Assembly (NCBI GenBank): GCA_012521465.1
Contig: JAAYMI010000171.1
Location: 1 to 33,385, forward strand
Length of the DNA: 33,385 bases
Reading direction: 5' to 3'
Source of the DNA: Bacillota bacterium
Lineage (GTDB): Bacteria; Bacillota; Limnochordia; Darwinibacteriales; Darwinibacteriaceae
The notes under the pieces are model-generated. The model ran no database searches and was not told the origin of the DNA. It was given only the letters and a program-made list of their open reading frames with translations. The position numbers and the translations under genes are program-made. Each line of letters starts with the position of its first letter. The first letter of the stretch is position 1. Of this stretch, positions 30,847 through 33,385 are shown piece by piece.

Positions 30847-33385
30847 GTGTACTTTACCATTGAAAAAGCGCAAAAATACCTAAGCGATCTAGCAAACTAT
30901 ATCTATGTAGAGCAGATCTGCTTGGAGAGTCTTAAACACTGGCCGGAAGATCTCGCTGGTGCCCATCTGCCGGAGTTTGACGATAGCAATTGGCCTGAGT
31001 TTAAGGTTGGCAGCTCTTGGGGCGGCCGGGACCAGACCTATTGGTTTCGCCGGAAAGTGACCATTCCCCCGGAATGGAAGGGAAAAAAAGCCGCCCTGTA
31101 TCTAGTAGTGGGTTCAGGGGAATCGGGCGGTATCAGGGGCGCAGAGAGTTTGGCCTACATAGACGGTGCACCGGTGCAGGGTTTGGACGTCAATCATTGG
31201 GAAATTCTCCTTAAGCCTGAATGGATGGAGGCTGGTGAGATTCAGCTCGCCATCAAGTCTTGGAGCGGACTCCAGGATGAACTGCGCTGGTTTACCAAAG
31301 CAGCACTTGTGCGCATTAACGAGGAGGCTGAAGATTTCTATTTCCGGGCCGCCACCATGCTGGCTGCAATTCGGATGCTGGCCGAAAATGACCTTACACG
31401 CATCAACCTGATTAACATCCTGAACAAGGCGATCAACGCCACTGATTTTCGCCGGCCTGGTTCCGCGGAGTTCTATGCTTCCATCGCCAAGGCCAATGAG
31501 CAGTTAAGAGCAGATCTGGCAGCATGTAAGGCGGAGTCAGGCAGGACGCCGACGGTAATCGCCGTGGGTCATTCCCACATTGATGTTGCTTGGCTGTGGC
31601 GGCTGAAGCATACGCGGGAAAAGTCGAGCCGCACTTTCTCCACGGTGAACTACTTGATGGACCAGTATCCCGAATACCAGTTTCTCCAGAGCCAGCCGCA
31701 GCTGTATGAGTATATCAAACATGATTACCCCGAGATCTATGCAAGGATCAAGGAGAACATTCGGGCGGGCCGCTGGGAGGTCACCGGAGGCATGTGGCTG
31801 GAAGCGGACTGCAACGTCACCTCTGGTGAATCGCTAGTGCGGCAGTTCCTCATGGGGCAGAAGTTTATGGAAGAAGAATTTGGCATTCGCTCGCGCGTGC
31901 TGTGGCTGCCTGATGTGTTTGGCTATTCCTGGGCGCTGCCGCAGATCATTAAGAAGAGCGGCCATGAGTATTTCATGACGACGAAGATCAGTTGGAACCA
32001 GTATAACCGGACACCGTATGATACGTTCATGTGGCGCGGCATTGATGGTACTGAGGTCTTAACGTACTTCATTACAACTACGCCAAGTCCGGATCCTGAT
32101 TATTTCACGTACAACGGCGTGCTTGATCCCGAGAGTGTGGTCTATAGCTGGCACCACTACCAGCAGAAAGACATTAACGACGAACTGCTGTTCAGTTTCG
32201 GGTATGGTGACGGAGGCGGCGGCCCGACCAAACAGATGATTGAAACTGGGCGGCGGATGCAGGAGATTCCCGGCCTGCCCCAGGTCAAGTTCGGCAAAGC
32301 CGAGCCTTTCTTCGACAGGTTGGCAGCGCGGGTTAAAGGCAACCCCAGGCTGCCGGTAGTAGATGGCGAGCTTTATCTGGAGTATCACCGGGGCACGTAT
32401 ACGTCCCAAGGCCGGACTAAGCGCAACAATCGCCTGAGTGAGATTATGCTCCATGACGTAGAGTTCTTCAACACGTTAGCTATATCCAAGGTGCCAGGCC
32501 ACAAGTACCCCCAGGACCAGATTAACGAGAACTGGAAGACAGTACTGCGGAACCAGTTCCATGATGTCTTGCCTGGCTCTTCTATTGCGGAAGTATACCA
32601 AGACAGCAGCGCCGAGTATGCCCAAGTTCTGGACTCCAGCAAGGAACACCTAAATGCTGCCCTCACTGCCTTAGCGGCTCGAGTGGACCTACCTGGTGAG
32701 AAACTCGTTGTGTTCAATTCCCTCTCCTGGGCGCGGGGTGGAAAAGCTGTTCTTCCTTGGACTGAGAGGCTCGCGGGCAAGGCGTTTGTGGACGAGGATG
32801 GCAGCCTGCTCGAGTCCCGTGTCGTGGAAACCACAGTGGCCCGTGTTGTGGAAGTGGAAGTGCCTGAAATCCCGAGTTTCGGTTATAAATCCTTTAGGGT
32901 TGTGGACGGTGCAGAGATTCCTGGCAGCACTGATGCCGGGCCCGAGGAGGCGGTGCGCATCACTGGCAGCACGATCGAATCGCCTTACTACCGTATTGTC
33001 CTTAACGACGCTGGCCAAATCACGTCCCTCTTTGATAAACAGGCCCAGCGGGAAGTGGTTCCTGAAGGCATGGCTGCTAACGTGATCGAGGCCTTTGAAG
33101 ATAAGCCCATGGAACACGATGCGTGGGATATTGACATTTACTACCGGGAAAAGCGCTATTCCGTACAGCAGGCATGTGAGTGGGAAGTGTTGGAGAACGG
33201 TCCCAGCCGGGTGGTGCTGGCCTTTACGTGGCCTTTTCTAGAGTCCACCATCAAGCAGAGGATGATCGTCTACGCCAATAACCGCCGCATCGACTTCGAG
33301 ACAGAAGTAGATTGGCATGAGCGTCAGATCTTGCTGAAAGCGGCCTTTCCTGTGGCTGTTCGAGCAACGAAGGCGACATACGAGA
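30847..33385 (+). CDS. GH38 alpha-mannosidase (3' end outside window)
   Basis: At least 846 residues are visible and the frame is still open at the window edge; full-length relatives have about 1000 or more. The N-terminal 235 residues form a beta-rich domain (WPEFKVGSSWGGRDQTYWFRRKV). The GH38 catalytic domain begins with the zinc motif HSHIDVAWLW (His244, Asp246). It includes EADCNVTSGESLVRQ, WLPDVFGYSWALPQ with nucleophile Asp356, FGYGDGGGGPT and the zinc ligand in NQFHDVLPGSS. It hydrolyses alpha-mannosides, probably in the cytoplasm since no signal peptide is present. The start is GTG 30847 after AGGAAGGAG. It is likely part of a sugar-catabolic locus continuing downstream. Confidence 0.93.
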   Translation, partial: MYFTIEKAQKYLSDLANYIYVEQICLESLKHWPEDLAGAHLPEFDDSNWPEFKVGSSWGGRDQTYWFRRKVTIPPEWKGKKAALYLVVGSGESGGIRGAESLAYIDGAPVQGLDVNHWEILLKPEWMEAGEIQLAIKSWSGLQDELRWFTKAALVRINEEAEDFYFRAATMLAAIRMLAENDLTRINLINILNKAINATDFRRPGSAEFYASIAKANEQLRADLAACKAESGRTPTVIAVGHSHIDVAWLWRLKHTREKSSRTFSTVNYLMDQYPEYQFLQSQPQLYEYIKHDYPEIYARIKENIRAGRWEVTGGMWLEADCNVTSGESLVRQFLMGQKFMEEEFGIRSRVLWLPDVFGYSWALPQIIKKSGHEYFMTTKISWNQYNRTPYDTFMWRGIDGTEVLTYFITTTPSPDPDYFTYNGVLDPESVVYSWHHYQQKDINDELLFSFGYGDGGGGPTKQMIETGRRMQEIPGLPQVKFGKAEPFFDRLAARVKGNPRLPVVDGELYLEYHRGTYTSQGRTKRNNRLSEIMLHDVEFFNTLAISKVPGHKYPQDQINENWKTVLRNQFHDVLPGSSIAEVYQDSSAEYAQVLDSSKEHLNAALTALAARVDLPGEKLVVFNSLSWARGGKAVLPWTERLAGKAFVDEDGSLLESRVVETTVARVVEVEVPEIPSFGYKSFRVVDGAEIPGSTDAGPEEAVRITGSTIESPYYRIVLNDAGQITSLFDKQAQREVVPEGMAANVIEAFEDKPMEHDAWDIDIYYREKRYSVQQACEWEVLENGPSRVVLAFTWPFLESTIKQRMIVYANNRRIDFETEVDWHERQILLKAAFPVAVRATKATYE

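Overview
This 33.4 kb window is chromosomal housekeeping and accessory DNA, most likely from a spore-forming, Bacillota-like bacterium that probably has an outer membrane. Sporulation is indicated by a small acid-soluble spore protein of the Tlp family (7561-7797), with a sigma-G-like promoter upstream. An outer membrane is suggested by a signal-peptide protein that looks like a porin beta-barrel and ends in Phe (6229-7461). It is encoded next to an RND/MMPL exporter and a LolA-like lipoprotein-sorting domain. In addition, the UgpB binding protein has an ordinary cleavable signal peptide rather than a lipobox. Diderm spore-forming Bacillota (for example Limnochordia-type lineages) fit this picture, but the taxonomic placement is inference. 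Strong Shine-Dalgarno sequences and frequent GTG/TTG starts are seen throughout.

Layout. 1-2462: a YusW-like secreted protein with an Asp-rich tail (-), dps (+) with a near-consensus promoter, a 2H phosphoesterase (-) and a SIS-domain sugar isomerase (+). 2482-7797: a TetR regulator, an MMPL exporter fused in frame to a LolA-like protein, and the beta-barrel protein, apparently one envelope-transport operon, followed by tlp. 7920-9291: a nitroreductase and an MscS channel. 9296-12445 (-): the glycerol-phosphate-type importer ugpB-ugpA-ugpE without its ATPase. 12586-14927 (-): malic enzyme and a PatB/MalY C-S lyase, overlapping by one base. 15042-16352 (-): a RelA/SpoT-domain protein with an unusual long C-terminal region. 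16450-19890: a membrane-anchored serine hydrolase, a Gfo/Idh/MocA oxidoreductase and a small membrane protein. 19975-22141: a LysM protein, an ArsR-type regulator and a NUDIX ADP-ribose pyrophosphatase. 22147-25134 (-): a ZIP metal transporter, a phosphohexomutase and a sugar nucleotidyltransferase. 25276-26292: a class I/II aminotransferase that has lost its PLP lysine. 26380-30750: an XRE-cupin regulator followed by potABCD, with a clear promoter and two operator-like repeats. 30847-end: a GH38 alpha-mannosidase cut off by the window edge.

The most notable points are: (1) the TetR/MMPL-LolA/beta-barrel operon and its in-frame fusion, which keeps an internal ribosome-binding site and signal peptide; (2) the aminotransferase lacking both the Schiff-base Lys and the substrate-carboxylate Arg; (3) two GTTTAG-N5-based operator repeats 22 bp apart in front of the polyamine-transport regulator; (4) the RelA/SpoT protein with a possible degenerate HEPN-like C-terminus. 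No gene-free stretch exceeds 300 bases. I saw no tRNA, rRNA, CRISPR array or insertion sequence.
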